A stretch of 64,000 bases of DNA from Alcanivoracaceae bacterium. Its GTDB lineage: Bacteria; Pseudomonadota; Gammaproteobacteria; Xanthomonadales; Marinicellaceae. Under the pieces are notes generated by a model. That model saw only the letters and a list, made by a program, of their open reading frames with translations. It had not been told where the DNA came from and ran no database searches. The position numbers were made by a program, and so were the translations under genes. Location of the stretch: contig JADGEI010000001.1 of assembly GCA_016744455.1 (NCBI GenBank), positions 186,001 to 250,000 on the forward strand, read 5' to 3'. This document shows, piece after piece, positions 12,701 through 18,387 of this stretch (within the stretch, counting starts at the first letter, position 1; each line of letters opens with the position of its first letter).

Positions 12701-14320
12701 AACTAATGGGTTGCTTCTTGCGCTAGAATCATAATCCACATTAATCAAAAAAGTCGCTGCATCATTAGCAACAAGATCAACTGTTGTGTTTATCGCGACC
12801 ATTGCAGTATCATCAATACAGTCGCTATTTGCGTCAACAACAGTACAGCTCCATGATATGTTTTCAAATTCACCTGAATCGTTGTCTACAATTGTGACGC
12901 CTGATACATCAGAAGGCCCGTTGTTGGTTATTACGGCAGTAAAAGTGCCAGATAGGCCAGGCACATAAGTAGTGGCTGAGTCAGTTAAGGTTGTTACTGC
13001 CAAATTAGAAATTGCATTCCTAATTAATGATTTGCTGTCATTAATGGGGCTAGTTCCAGATACTCCCATTGGGTTGCTAGCTTCAACTTGGTATATTATA
13101 GGGTCAATAGTTGCTCCAGAATCATACGTAACAGTGACAGTAAAGGTTACGCTATCGCCGGATTCTATATCTGCAGTTGAATTTAATCGAGTATTAGACA
13201 TTAGTGGACAACTACTTCCTGGATCAGCTGTACACGACCAACTTATCATCGAAAAATCGGTTAAATTGTTATCAACTACAGTAACCCCTGAAACATCACT
13301 TGGTCCATTATTTGTAACAACTACTTCATAAGTTTGCCCTAGTCCGGGTGTGTACTCGGTATCTGTTGAGATCAATGTATTGACTTCAATTGCTAAATTT
13401 GATTGAGGGGCTCTTGTGTTTGCATCAGTTACTGACGCTGGAGTAGGGTCAGAAGCTTCTAGGTCAGTGACAGTTGCTGAAGTTGTATATTCCATTGGGT
13501 TAGCTATTGCAGAACTGGCAAAATCAGCCGTAACAACGAGTGTTGCGATTTCGTTTAATTTAAGGTCAAAAGTTGGGTTAACGTTTGCGTTTGATGCACC
13601 AGCTGAAGAACAACCACTGCCTGAATCTGTTGCGCATGTCCAACCAGTGATTAAAAACCCTGGATTTATGGAATCTCCGAATTGGATAGCAGTAGCCTCA
13701 CTGGGGCCATTGTTCGCAACTGTGACAGTATAATCTCTATTAGTGGTCCCTGGGGTGTATTGTAAGAATCCGTCATTTAGACTCATGGTAATATCCGTTA
13801 CTGATGCTCTATTAATAGTTTCAGAATCACTGTCATTACTTGCTGTATTATCTGTATTTACGTTAACGTCAGCATTAATGCTGACATTAAAATCCATATT
13901 GGTGAACACGTCTGCAGCAATTGTGACATTACTAAAGGTAAACTCAACAGAACCAGTTCCAATTAAATTTACTGTTGTTGAGCTAGAAATACTACCCATT
14001 CCACCATTTGCACCACATACAGAATTTCCTGAAGCGACACAACTCCAAGACAATCCAGAAATTTTCGTGTTAGGGTTGAAGTCAGCAGTTACTTCTATAC
14101 CTGTAACGTCAGGATCGGCTGGGGTAACTTTTGAAACAACGAAAACGTAAGCGTTTGTTTGAGACTCCCCTGGCGTAAAGCTTGTAGGGTATGTGGTGAT
14201 TTCAACTTTGACATCAGTGGCTTTTACATTTAGTGTTAATATTATGCCTAATATAAACATTGTTATCATGTATGCGAATTTACTACCCTTGTATAAATTA
14301 CTCATTGAATTTCTCTGCAT
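719..14320 (-). CDS. Giant exported DUF11 / beta-propeller repeat protein with a C-terminal FVDDFE tail
   Basis: The product is about 4,533 residues. A signal peptide lies near residues 6-35 (hydrophobic MITMFILGIILTL, cleavage near VKA-TD). An ATG at 14305 (residue 6, preceded by GCAGAGA) is an alternative start. I count about 16 DUF11-like domains, each with an ITKTD/PG...YTIVVTNNGPSD strand pattern, and many with a W-[ST]-C and a second Cys. Five long inserts at about residues 1117-1858, 2003-2382, 2481-2875, 3075-3430 and 3563-3940 consist of 14, 7, 7, 7 and 7 blades of the form ISxDGxHxYVAG...SVxVFxR. They resemble YVTN/lactonase-type propellers. The last residues are SVIFVDDFE, a tail shared with two other exported proteins here. 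There is no LPXTG or PEP-CTERM signal. Probable role: surface or extracellular adhesion or binding; no enzyme motif was recognised. The parvulin gene follows directly. Confidence 0.9.
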   Translation of the reverse strand: MQRNSMSNLYKGSKFAYMITMFILGIILTLNVKATDVKVEITTYPTSFTPGESQTNAYVFVVSKVTPADPDVTGIEVTADFNPNTKISGLSWSCVASGNSVCGANGGMGSISSSTTVNLIGTGSVEFTFSNVTIAADVFTNMDFNVSINADVNVNTDNTASNDSDSETINRASVTDITMSLNDGFLQYTPGTTNRDYTVTVANNGPSEATAIQFGDSINPGFLITGWTCATDSGSGCSSAGASNANVNPTFDLKLNEIATLVVTADFASSAIANPMEYTTSATVTDLEASDPTPASVTDANTRAPQSNLAIEVNTLISTDTEYTPGLGQTYEVVVTNNGPSDVSGVTVVDNNLTDFSMISWSCTADPGSSCPLMSNTRLNSTADIESGDSVTFTVTVTYDSGATIDPIIYQVEASNPMGVSGTSPINDSKSLIRNAISNLAVTTLTDSATTYVPGLSGTFTAVITNNGPSDVSGVTIVDNDSGEFENISWSCTVVDANSDCIDDTAMVAINTTVDLVANDAATFLINVDYDSSARSNPLVYSITAENPAGVNGTSPVTATDNDDILDRQVSLSITKSSEIPNDAFFPNEPFTYLIVVTNNGPSDLGTPGISNIQPPTPAENGVNLTDMLDPILLDHPTLCNNIDINNEIIHQPCWEYCDSDGGVNNSTLTPDSADCSAPRERVTDFGTSLNLGLHLSSGSSTEIRVHTRIIDGTNFSDCDSDNATINSVCNDATITIVSSNTSTAGTNPITVSTSNEIVIGTDLLVTKTDNKTNITPGTQNSYEITVRNDGFINAQGITVEDILPLYTTTPAGFIPGSISWVCETSDSGACCNSQSSGMTCGLNSPTSPIISDVLSATIDLDSQSELTFTIIGDIHPNATGTLTNSATATLDLNSNITEVNPLNNTNVTDTTTLSAVADIAVTKTIEFATINASDSSVTDLTYKIKVENFGPSNASSINVVDLLNSPKLNLSTVSWTCTVTGNGNCTTTGPIAGTEIDTNVSLENGSHAIFIATISTMSNAQGKVLNTAIVTNTEFDPVMINNNSTAEFSLTGTAQLTIDNDDGRTTATPGLSTGYTIKITNQGPDDVFGATVKDVFPPQLTDVEWTCSAISPIPGDLTFFQRSDVGAAGTHMVTSPDDQHVYMTSTTNTDGNGEKIYIFSRNINPGSNFGQLQLIENINQDDGGVDVLEDAGAIRISQSGQHLYVLSKAASSIAIYSRDTNSASTNFGRLTFQGIMTTNIPTNPIDLLITNDQEYVYVTGDDMIEAYSRDLGNGSLQHSHSKSQTDAGVMAQNSDGSQIYVMDDVGNNANAYNRIAAGDLTSINSITHSDIDAISDITISNDGKTIYLTATGSGKVVLLNRNTMTGSLSYNIAYTDTTLLLNPGETLAGLSSIEISNDNQHIIIGNPAQNSLISLGRNSQGLLFRKEIISIAGLESVQDVSVTADGKHVMTTASGTGGKTLTAFKRRQPDPQFSFIEAELNGVNDSGDTGDTVNGLLDASAITISSDGKHVYALGLADNSVAVFDRNKTKGSTAATRQEHLSFNTHYTDGVDGVTHITDGDSIALTADGNFLYIGSSNQSTLAVFARMADGTLNYVTSYQHTINVTDGLLGINAIVTDSSNQHLYIAGRFEASIAHYTIQGNGSLSLIDTVANGDIGVSGLAGARSLVISPDGKHIISANSIDDSVVVLTRDPMNGEINFLQQVAGVGNQPMDIAISPDGEHVYVVAANDHRLTVLKRNSNQTSTAFGRLNPITSYSDGVDGFNLLQGLRTIAISSDGEKVYVGAEFDNAISVMDRNKNPNSSSFGRLSLVSTSQDDTDGVNGLNQIYDLVVSDDTKHVYAAGFADNAVAAFILGSGSRCSALGTGNINEEVDIGSNGTLTYTINAKIKSNATGTLLTEASITPPANFTVISPVDNCTISADNNCDDDTTSLVPVNDLTITKTDNKLSVIAGQPVQYEIVVSNNGPSDAVSTAGEIIMVKDVLGSDFEASSVNWSCEATGSGSLSYVQSIIDGENSITGLQGVSSLTVSADLVGLGSHVLASSVLDNSLTAFSINPLNGELTQAAITQAGAGANINGARDVLVIDNDIYVASQVDDSLVAFKAVNNIGLDLQWIENHNFSTGVNGLNQAVALIASPNGMNIYVAGANDNAIVVFNRNLMTGALTLETTYSEGDVNGSLGLNGVNALAISSDGNSVYTSGINNGTIGVYERDLVTGTLTFKEVINSNNTAVDMSGISAINLADDGEHVYLTSAANNAIYVFKRKTDVPTTDFSFGTLSLQQEISNSLNNINGLLSPSDITISIDGRHAYVSSEQSDSVLWFARNLVSGDLTFAGLVSNLLANVDGLDGALSVSIDNTDKYLYVAGSLDNAISAFSRTDDSFCPAGGVGDIAIDTGTDIVGVAVDVAVNGSLVFTVDATVAPNATGTLVNTANVYSCTQPVSLPLITNCPGSDSDTSNNSASDTDTLNPTADLLISKTDGISQYDGLRGAIKVTGNNQHLYVAAKAESAISIWSRENDNLEPGFGELSYISRVENGINGISGLLGISDVLLSNDGLTLYAAGSNDNSIVVFRRNTFDGSLELLEKHTSGIFGIVGIEGIKSLTISEDGAHLYATGPLTNSLVVFSIDTSIGINHGRLTHIQHLQNAVNSVSGLVAVSDVDVSQDDMHVYVSSKTENSISVFLRNPNTASLTYGELSYLTTYTDGVDGVAGITGASALTLNNANGGEFLYVLGAANQALAVFSRESTTGELTFIEFKQNGTSNVEGLDFAEDLILSTDESTLYVAGSAENTLVHFDRNSSNGTLSFGSAIHDGDALAQPGEFVNGLNGVSGLFITGDDSHVYAAAVNDDSLTVFNRDSSGLINQNGTLEFLQVLIDEQGGVSPGTEISYTITVNNIGPSNVEKAVITDIFPTEFEQISYQCFNIGGASCDNNVQSGNVNVLANIPVNGSIEIIATGVIRSDASGILSNTATVSSSTDPNFAFTDPDPTNNSATDDNTVLSPAVNLIVTKDNGVTEVVPGDPVTYTIVVANDAPMPGNNKPADISSVFVTDLIPESIVNVSWSCQAFPQPGLLDDGDNDDMTNTFINYNDLTQHKQMVINNSGTKAYVIGIDSGIDSILVYDRDARTGELVEIQRLSNGIENVTGLLGGADIIISNDGKNLYATATDNDALLTFSIEPTSGELSYVNTHVDGLNGINGLGGAKALIASTDGRHLYVAGKLDNAIAIFNRDVVSGLLSYNNVFTGVEGLNGVEALAFEATEQYLLVVAEANNSLASYARNSNSGLLSEADVEQDFLLPGSVLDQPQDVIVNDNKIFVASFTSNAISVFDIDLVDGSMNLTQVIRHMDTGVPSMQGPVSLLIGGSKEELYVASNSSETITLFDINDGVLSPLTTLYDIAIIPGLDNLGLIVTDPESNYLYALSDDLVLTSIQKGSHCTETGTGHLNDVANISSGGRIEYMISGEVLPTATGTLTNTATAIVGSGFVELFPLDNTATDVDLLTPISDLSVSKTDNLIEVVAGTSSSYSISSFSAGPSTITAEISDNVPTFPTENAGFDASTITFQCSTNKTLQFNVEYSVDANNGLQDVSDAIVTKNGLFAYTISPTDASVSLFSRNISGELTFISKVSENDVLAGGTVTGLSGASSLIFDQTEGYLYVSGETDNTIVIFSQDNLTGELDFVQSITSGVDGVFGLTNPVKMVITPDNTGLYVAAKGSDAITVFIRNTLTGELQFVERVRDGFGTIVPQSNVIIGITDLAVSADGNYLYTVADFSDTIAVFSRDESTNILSFVTVIRSGDDHNGTAVAGLNGVQSITISPNGNYLYVVATLDASILTFARDLTDGSLVFQSVISHGDMNSGEIAEPTSIDLSPDGDRIIVTDAASHSVNIYDRNLSNGSIELLDVFTNNLHGSSLLLAPKTFVNDGVNILAISQAASSLVALRVTAHAECIQPTLRSSSISTTLFMNPGSAGGMEIQALVHPSARGIINNTATIAPLFGARDNNLVNNSSTDQTQIIIETDVAIVKTAPANAFAGETIQYSLVLTNTGPSDALDVVVEDTLDAVIINSNWNCTATGRSLCNDATGTGDLNTTVNVGIDGQITIVINATINPAYIGQLDNTANTIVMEEGYVTDTNLSNNSSSTSTTVTRLADVQVTKTNLLSEVVAGEIITYEIVVTNNGPSDAPNTIINDSIPASLSNVTWNCATSIPSTCNTNGNGDINETIYVSTTEPLTYTLQGLLASGATGVLTNTVTATVAVDVPDSDGSNNTATDSDPITLVSDMLITMTQELNPYDPASHVKLPIMLNVTNIGPSDAENVTAVFDTDANYNWQPLSGCTNNGSQISCDFGYTTANQSMQIPLSFDVLEPTPSNKNNTASVSTTTFDPNLTNNSVTQTIDFLTGIDVRTSKSDGRDVVGPGQVLRYLIVIENIGSIDAGDVDIIENLPTELVSASWTCEAFNGASCINIDEFGITGSANIPAASRVELRLIATVDPALTPNTGTPFTNSVDALLVTETDFNLMNNTASDTDIIISVIFVDDFE
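2500..10970 (-). repeat. 42-blade propeller repeat array (6 x 7) inside the giant protein
   Basis: The coded repeat unit is 45-70 residues long: a strand like DITISNDGKTIYLTA, then NSVAVFDRN, a GxLxF strand and often a DGVDGxxGL loop. Reading the core strands gives 14 units in 8745-10970, and 7 each in 7175-8312, 5690-6878, 4030-5095 and 2500-3632 (boundaries good to a few tens of bases). The multiples of seven match closed seven-bladed propellers; the first block would be two propellers in tandem. The blades are well diverged in sequence, so this is not a recent DNA-level expansion. Confidence 0.8.
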
Positions 14321-14415
14321 TGTTATTTATGAATTTGAGAGTGAGAACTTAATTTGGGTATTTTTGATTCACACATTTTAAAAATAACCATCCCCCACAA
14401 TAATTGAATTATATT

Positions 14416-14429
14416 TTAAGACATCTTAA
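14416..14429. promoter_or_regulatory. Palindrome upstream of the giant gene (possible operator)
   Basis: TTAAGA-CA-TCTTAA is a perfect 6-base inverted repeat about 100 bases upstream of the giant gene start, next to a minus-strand TATAAT. In AT-rich DNA a 6-base arm can arise by chance, so this is a weak call. Confidence 0.25.
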
Positions 14430-14708
14430 GGAAGCTGCGTTAATAAAAATGATGCATATTGTTGTAAAATTGGTGCAACATGTGGTTTTTCTATAATTAT
14501 AAAATAGATTAAAAATACTATGTAACATTTTGTTATATAATAATATAATGTTATTATATTGATTATTTTGTTTTTTTTCTAATGGGCTCTTTGGCTAACG
14601 TCTTAATGCAATTTGTAAATGGTGATTTTAGTATTGTTTTAAAGTGTTTTTAGAGTGGGTTTAAGTTATTTTGAGGTGAATATTTTGTAGATTTTTTTAA
14701 GAAAATCA

Positions 14709-14742
14709 GTAAGGTCAATTCAAGAATTTGAATTCACCTTAC
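14709..14742 (-). terminator. Hairpin downstream of the beta-oxidation operon
   Basis: A 34-base inverted repeat runs from GTAAGGT to ACCTTAC, with 15-base arms, one C-C mismatch and a 4-base GAAT loop. It starts 55 bases past the fadA stop in the direction of transcription. The following minus-strand sequence is T-rich (GATTTTC, then A-rich) but not a clean T-run, so it is either an intrinsic terminator of modest strength or a 3'-end stabilising hairpin. Confidence 0.6.
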
Positions 14743-14797
14743 ATCTATTTCGGTGTCAATACGATGGTATATTGATTTCTTGGAACATAATATTAAA

Positions 14798-15991
14798 TCA
14801 TAATGCTTCAATTATTCCAGCAGCCCCCATGCCAGTACCTATACACATTGTGACCATACCATATTTACCATTCGTCCTTCGTAACCCGTGAATGGCTGTA
14901 GCAGCACGAATGGCGCCAGTAGCTCCTAACGGATGACCAAGAGCTATTGCGCCGCCATTTGGGTTAACTATATTAGTATCTAAATCTAGATCGCCAATGA
15001 CAGCTAATGATTGGGCAGCGAAGGCTTCATTTAACTCAATCCAATCCAAATCGTGTGCTTTCAAACCTACGAGATCAAGCGCTTTTGGAATGGCTTTTAT
15101 GGGTCCGATACCCATTATATCGGCAGGTACTCCTGCGACTGCAAAAGCATGATACTTGGCAATTGGTGTCATATTGTAGCGTTTCATGGTTTCTTCATTA
15201 ACTAATAACAATGAAGCTGCACCATCACTCATTTGTGATGAATTGCCAGCTGTCACTGAACCGCCCATCTTAAATACAGGCCTCAGTTTATTTAATACTT
15301 GTGTATTGGTTCCTGCTCTTGGCCCTTCATCCGTGTTAACAGTTCGATTGGTGATTATGGTTTCTGCCGATGCTAAGTCAGGTTTTCTTGATTCAATTTC
15401 GTATGGGATAATTTCATCATCAAAATAGCCTTTCTCAATGGCATCTAGAGCACGCATATGGGAATTGTAAGCAAACTCATCTTGTGCTTCACGTGTAACT
15501 TTCCACTGACTTGCTACATTCTCCGCTGTGATACCCATTCCATAGGCAATTCCAATATTATCATCCTGAAACACCTTGGGATTCATGGTTACTTTATTAC
15601 CCATCATAGGGACCATACTCATTGATTCTGTACCACCAGCAATAGCACAGTTCATTTGCCCTGTGGCTATTTGTTGAGCAGCAATAGCAATTGCTTGTAT
15701 ACCTGACGAGCAAAAACGGTTTATGGTCATGGCAGAAACAGTGTCAGGAATTCCTGCTAATAAGCTAGCAATTCTCGCTACGTTCATGCCTTGTTCCCCT
15801 TCTGGCATGGCACAACCAATAACTACATCGCCAATTTCATTTTTATCAAAATCCGGGTGGCGTGCCAGCATGCTGGTCATACAATGGGCTAATAAATCAT
15901 CAGGACGGGTTTTGTTGAACATTCCACGAGGAGCTTTACCAACTGGAGTTCTAACGGCTTCTACTATATATACTTCTTGTAATTTTTTCAT
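14798..15991 (-). CDS. fadA: Acetyl-CoA C-acyltransferase (3-ketoacyl-CoA thiolase)
   Basis: A 397-residue thiolase that cleaves 3-ketoacyl-CoA with CoA in the last step of fatty-acid beta-oxidation. The nucleophilic cysteine is Cys94 in RFCSSG, the catalytic histidine is His353 in GHPLGATGA, and the second cysteine is Cys383 in CIGTGMG; all are intact and length is normal for the family. The ATG has a good ribosome site (GGAGAGATAAT). It lies 18 bases downstream of the dehydrogenase/hydratase gene and is the last gene of the operon. A biosynthetic acetoacetyl-CoA thiolase is possible on sequence alone, but the context favours a degradative FadA/FadI-type enzyme. Confidence 0.93.
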   Translation of the reverse strand: MKKLQEVYIVEAVRTPVGKAPRGMFNKTRPDDLLAHCMTSMLARHPDFDKNEIGDVVIGCAMPEGEQGMNVARIASLLAGIPDTVSAMTINRFCSSGIQAIAIAAQQIATGQMNCAIAGGTESMSMVPMMGNKVTMNPKVFQDDNIGIAYGMGITAENVASQWKVTREAQDEFAYNSHMRALDAIEKGYFDDEIIPYEIESRKPDLASAETIITNRTVNTDEGPRAGTNTQVLNKLRPVFKMGGSVTAGNSSQMSDGAASLLLVNEETMKRYNMTPIAKYHAFAVAGVPADIMGIGPIKAIPKALDLVGLKAHDLDWIELNEAFAAQSLAVIGDLDLDTNIVNPNGGAIALGHPLGATGAIRAATAIHGLRRTNGKYGMVTMCIGTGMGAAGIIEAL

Positions 15992-16009
15992 ATTATCTCT
16001 CCAATTGTT

Positions 16010-18376
16010 TTAATTTCTTAAAGGTTTGCCTGTTTTTAAAGTGTGTTCAATTCTGGCTAATGTTTTTGGCATTTGAATTAACTCGATAAATAATTTTCGT
16101 TCTAAGTCAAGTAAATATTGCTCAGATACGATTGAATCACTGTCAACGTCTCCACCAGCTATAACTGTAGCTATACGCACAGCAATTTCATAGTCATGTG
16201 GGCTCATCATATGTCCTGCCATCATGTTTGCCAATATCATTTTCATGTTAGCTATACCTGCTTGCCCAACAACACGGATTGTGTGATCTTCAACAGGTGG
16301 TCGATACCCTTTAGCATGTAGCCATTTTATTTTTTCTTTTGCTACGTGTAATACTTCATGTGTATTAAATACAATATCTGTACATGGTTTGATTAATTTC
16401 CAATTTTTAGCCTCCAGACCTGAGCTAGAAACTTGAGCCATGGCAACGAGTTTAAAGAAATGTTCTATTTGAGGGTATAGATCACCGGTTTCAAAATCTT
16501 CCGATGTTCTTCGAGCAATTTCTTTTAGTCCACCTCCAGCAGGTAGTAAGCCGACACCAGCTTCAACCAAGCCAATATAGGACTCAAAACTTGCTACTAC
16601 TGATGTGGCATTCATTGAAAATTCACATCCTCCGCCTAGTGTTAGCCCACGAGGTGCTACAATAGTTGGGACTTTAGAAAACCTTAATGCTTGTGAAGTT
16701 TGTTGAAAGGTATTAACTAGTTTTTCTACCAAGTCAACTTTTCCATCAGCTATTGCTTGCAACGCAGGAGCAAGATTTGCACCAAAGGTAAAAGGTTCGC
16801 TAGTCTGCCAGAGAACTAAACCAAGAAATTTTTCTTCAGCAATTCTGACAGATTTTTGGATGCCTTTTAAGACTTCCTCTGTAATAATGTGTTTTTTAGT
16901 TTTAAAGCTAGCAATTAATATGTTGTCATTCATGTGCCATAAGCGAATATGATCATCATCATATTCAGTTACCCCGTAATAAGGTTTTTCGCCGATGGTA
17001 GTTTCTGGGAAAAGTTGACGATTAAATACTGCTAAATCAGGGCGCGCTTGAAATGAGTTTGTTTTTGCCGAATAAGAGCCTTCTTGTGTATGTGCTGCAT
17101 CACTTTCAAAGACCCAATTAGGTAAGGCTTTTTGAATCATACTATTGCCATTTTTTATGTCTTCATTGATCCAACTTCTGACTTGTTTCCAACCAGCATC
17201 TTGCCAAATTTCAAATGGCCCTTGACTCCAACCAAACCCCCATCGTATAGCAAAATCAATATCTCTTGTGTTGTCGGCAATGCCCTCCAAGTGGTAGGCA
17301 GTATAATGGAATAAATCACGGTACATACTCCATAAAAATTGGGCTTGGTTTGAATTTGATTCTCGAAGTTGTGTAAGTCTTTGATTTACATTTTTGTTCT
17401 TTAGTATGTTTAAAATTTCTTCATCTATTAGAGGGTTTTGTGATCGATATTCCTTTGTTTTGATATCTAATATTTTTATTTCTTTACCTTCTTTTTTATA
17501 CACGCCGGCTCTCGTTTTGGCACCTAATGCACCAGCTTTAATGAGGTCAGTTAACCATTCAGGAAGATGGTAGTATTTATTCCATGGATCATTTGGTAAA
17601 CCATTAAGCATGGTGTTGACAGTGTGGTTGAGCGTATCTAATCCAACAACGTCTGCTGTTCTAAATGTCGCTGATTTTGCTCTGCCAATTAAGGTGCCGG
17701 TTAAAGCATCAACAGTCTCTAATGGTAGATTAAACTTCATACCATGATAGATGGTACAGATTATTGAAAAGACACCAATGCGGTTGGCAATAAAATTAGG
17801 GGTGTCTTTCGCATTGACGACGCCTTTTCCTAATGTGGAAGTTAAAAATTCTGTAAGATTGTTAATAACATTTTGGTCGGTTTTATCAGTAGGAATAATT
17901 TCTACTAAGTGCATGTACCTAGGAGGGTTAAAGAAGTGCACACCGCAAAATTTATGTTTAAGTGCTTCAGGAAATACTTCTGCTAAACTGTTTATGCTAA
18001 GTCCCGAGGTGTTTGTTGCAAAGATTGCTTCTGGTTTTATGTAGTTTTCAATTTTATCGTATAAACTCTTTTTGATGTCCATACGCTCAACAACAGCTTC
18101 AATAACTAGGTCAACACCTTTAAGCTTATCTAAATCAGTTTCATAGTTTGCTGGTTCTATAAGTTTCGTAATGTTTTTATAGCCTAATGGAGCTGGTTTT
18201 GCTTTGGTTAATAATTTAATAGATTTATTGATGATAGCATTTTTATCTTTTCCATCGCTTGCTAAATCAAATAGCACTACAGGAATTCCTGCATTGGCAA
18301 AATGAGCTGCAATTTGTGCGCCCATCACACCAGCACCTAAAATGGCTGCTTTTTTCACATTATATTTTTCTGTCAT
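16010..18376 (-). CDS. 3-hydroxyacyl-CoA dehydrogenase / enoyl-CoA hydratase (FadN type)
   Basis: A bifunctional beta-oxidation enzyme with the dehydrogenase first and the hydratase last, which is the FadN arrangement and the reverse of E. coli FadB. From the ATG at 18376 the product is 788 residues; the open frame extends to 18436, but that would overlap the upstream gene, and the ATG at 18376 has AAAGAGAAAAATT before it. The NAD-binding GAGVMGAQIA motif is at residues 14-23, and the dehydrogenase catalytic region HFFNPPRYMHLVEIIP follows. The crotonase part shows GGGCEFSM and LVEAGVGLLPAGGG, the oxyanion and catalytic regions. It acts in the cytoplasm with the adjacent thiolase, supplying it with 3-ketoacyl-CoA. 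Confidence 0.92.
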   Translation of the reverse strand: MTEKYNVKKAAILGAGVMGAQIAAHFANAGIPVVLFDLASDGKDKNAIINKSIKLLTKAKPAPLGYKNITKLIEPANYETDLDKLKGVDLVIEAVVERMDIKKSLYDKIENYIKPEAIFATNTSGLSINSLAEVFPEALKHKFCGVHFFNPPRYMHLVEIIPTDKTDQNVINNLTEFLTSTLGKGVVNAKDTPNFIANRIGVFSIICTIYHGMKFNLPLETVDALTGTLIGRAKSATFRTADVVGLDTLNHTVNTMLNGLPNDPWNKYYHLPEWLTDLIKAGALGAKTRAGVYKKEGKEIKILDIKTKEYRSQNPLIDEEILNILKNKNVNQRLTQLRESNSNQAQFLWSMYRDLFHYTAYHLEGIADNTRDIDFAIRWGFGWSQGPFEIWQDAGWKQVRSWINEDIKNGNSMIQKALPNWVFESDAAHTQEGSYSAKTNSFQARPDLAVFNRQLFPETTIGEKPYYGVTEYDDDHIRLWHMNDNILIASFKTKKHIITEEVLKGIQKSVRIAEEKFLGLVLWQTSEPFTFGANLAPALQAIADGKVDLVEKLVNTFQQTSQALRFSKVPTIVAPRGLTLGGGCEFSMNATSVVASFESYIGLVEAGVGLLPAGGGLKEIARRTSEDFETGDLYPQIEHFFKLVAMAQVSSSGLEAKNWKLIKPCTDIVFNTHEVLHVAKEKIKWLHAKGYRPPVEDHTIRVVGQAGIANMKMILANMMAGHMMSPHDYEIAVRIATVIAGGDVDSDSIVSEQYLLDLERKLFIELIQMPKTLARIEHTLKTGKPLRN

Positions 18377-18387
18377 AATTTTTCTCT

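Larger units (their letters stand above)
14321..14797. other. Intergenic region: upstream of the giant gene, downstream of fadA
   Basis: This is 477 bases of very AT-rich sequence with no credible gene. It should hold the promoter of the giant gene on the minus strand; a TATAAT reads on the minus strand at 14408-14413 but has no good -35. A 14-base palindrome, TTAAGA-CA-TCTTAA, lies at 14416-14429 just upstream of that -10 and could be an operator. The thiolase-side end holds the terminator hairpin described separately. The middle (about 14450-14700) shows only A/T runs. Confidence 0.5.

Noticed and set aside
741..14381. Many 60-140 residue plus-strand frames opposite the giant gene (e.g. 3615-4031, 5259-5663, 11193-11495, 13743-14150)
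   Set aside because: They are antisense shadows of a low-complexity Thr/Ser/Asn-rich coding sequence, with Val/Leu/Ser-rich translations, no ribosome sites and no recognisable domains.
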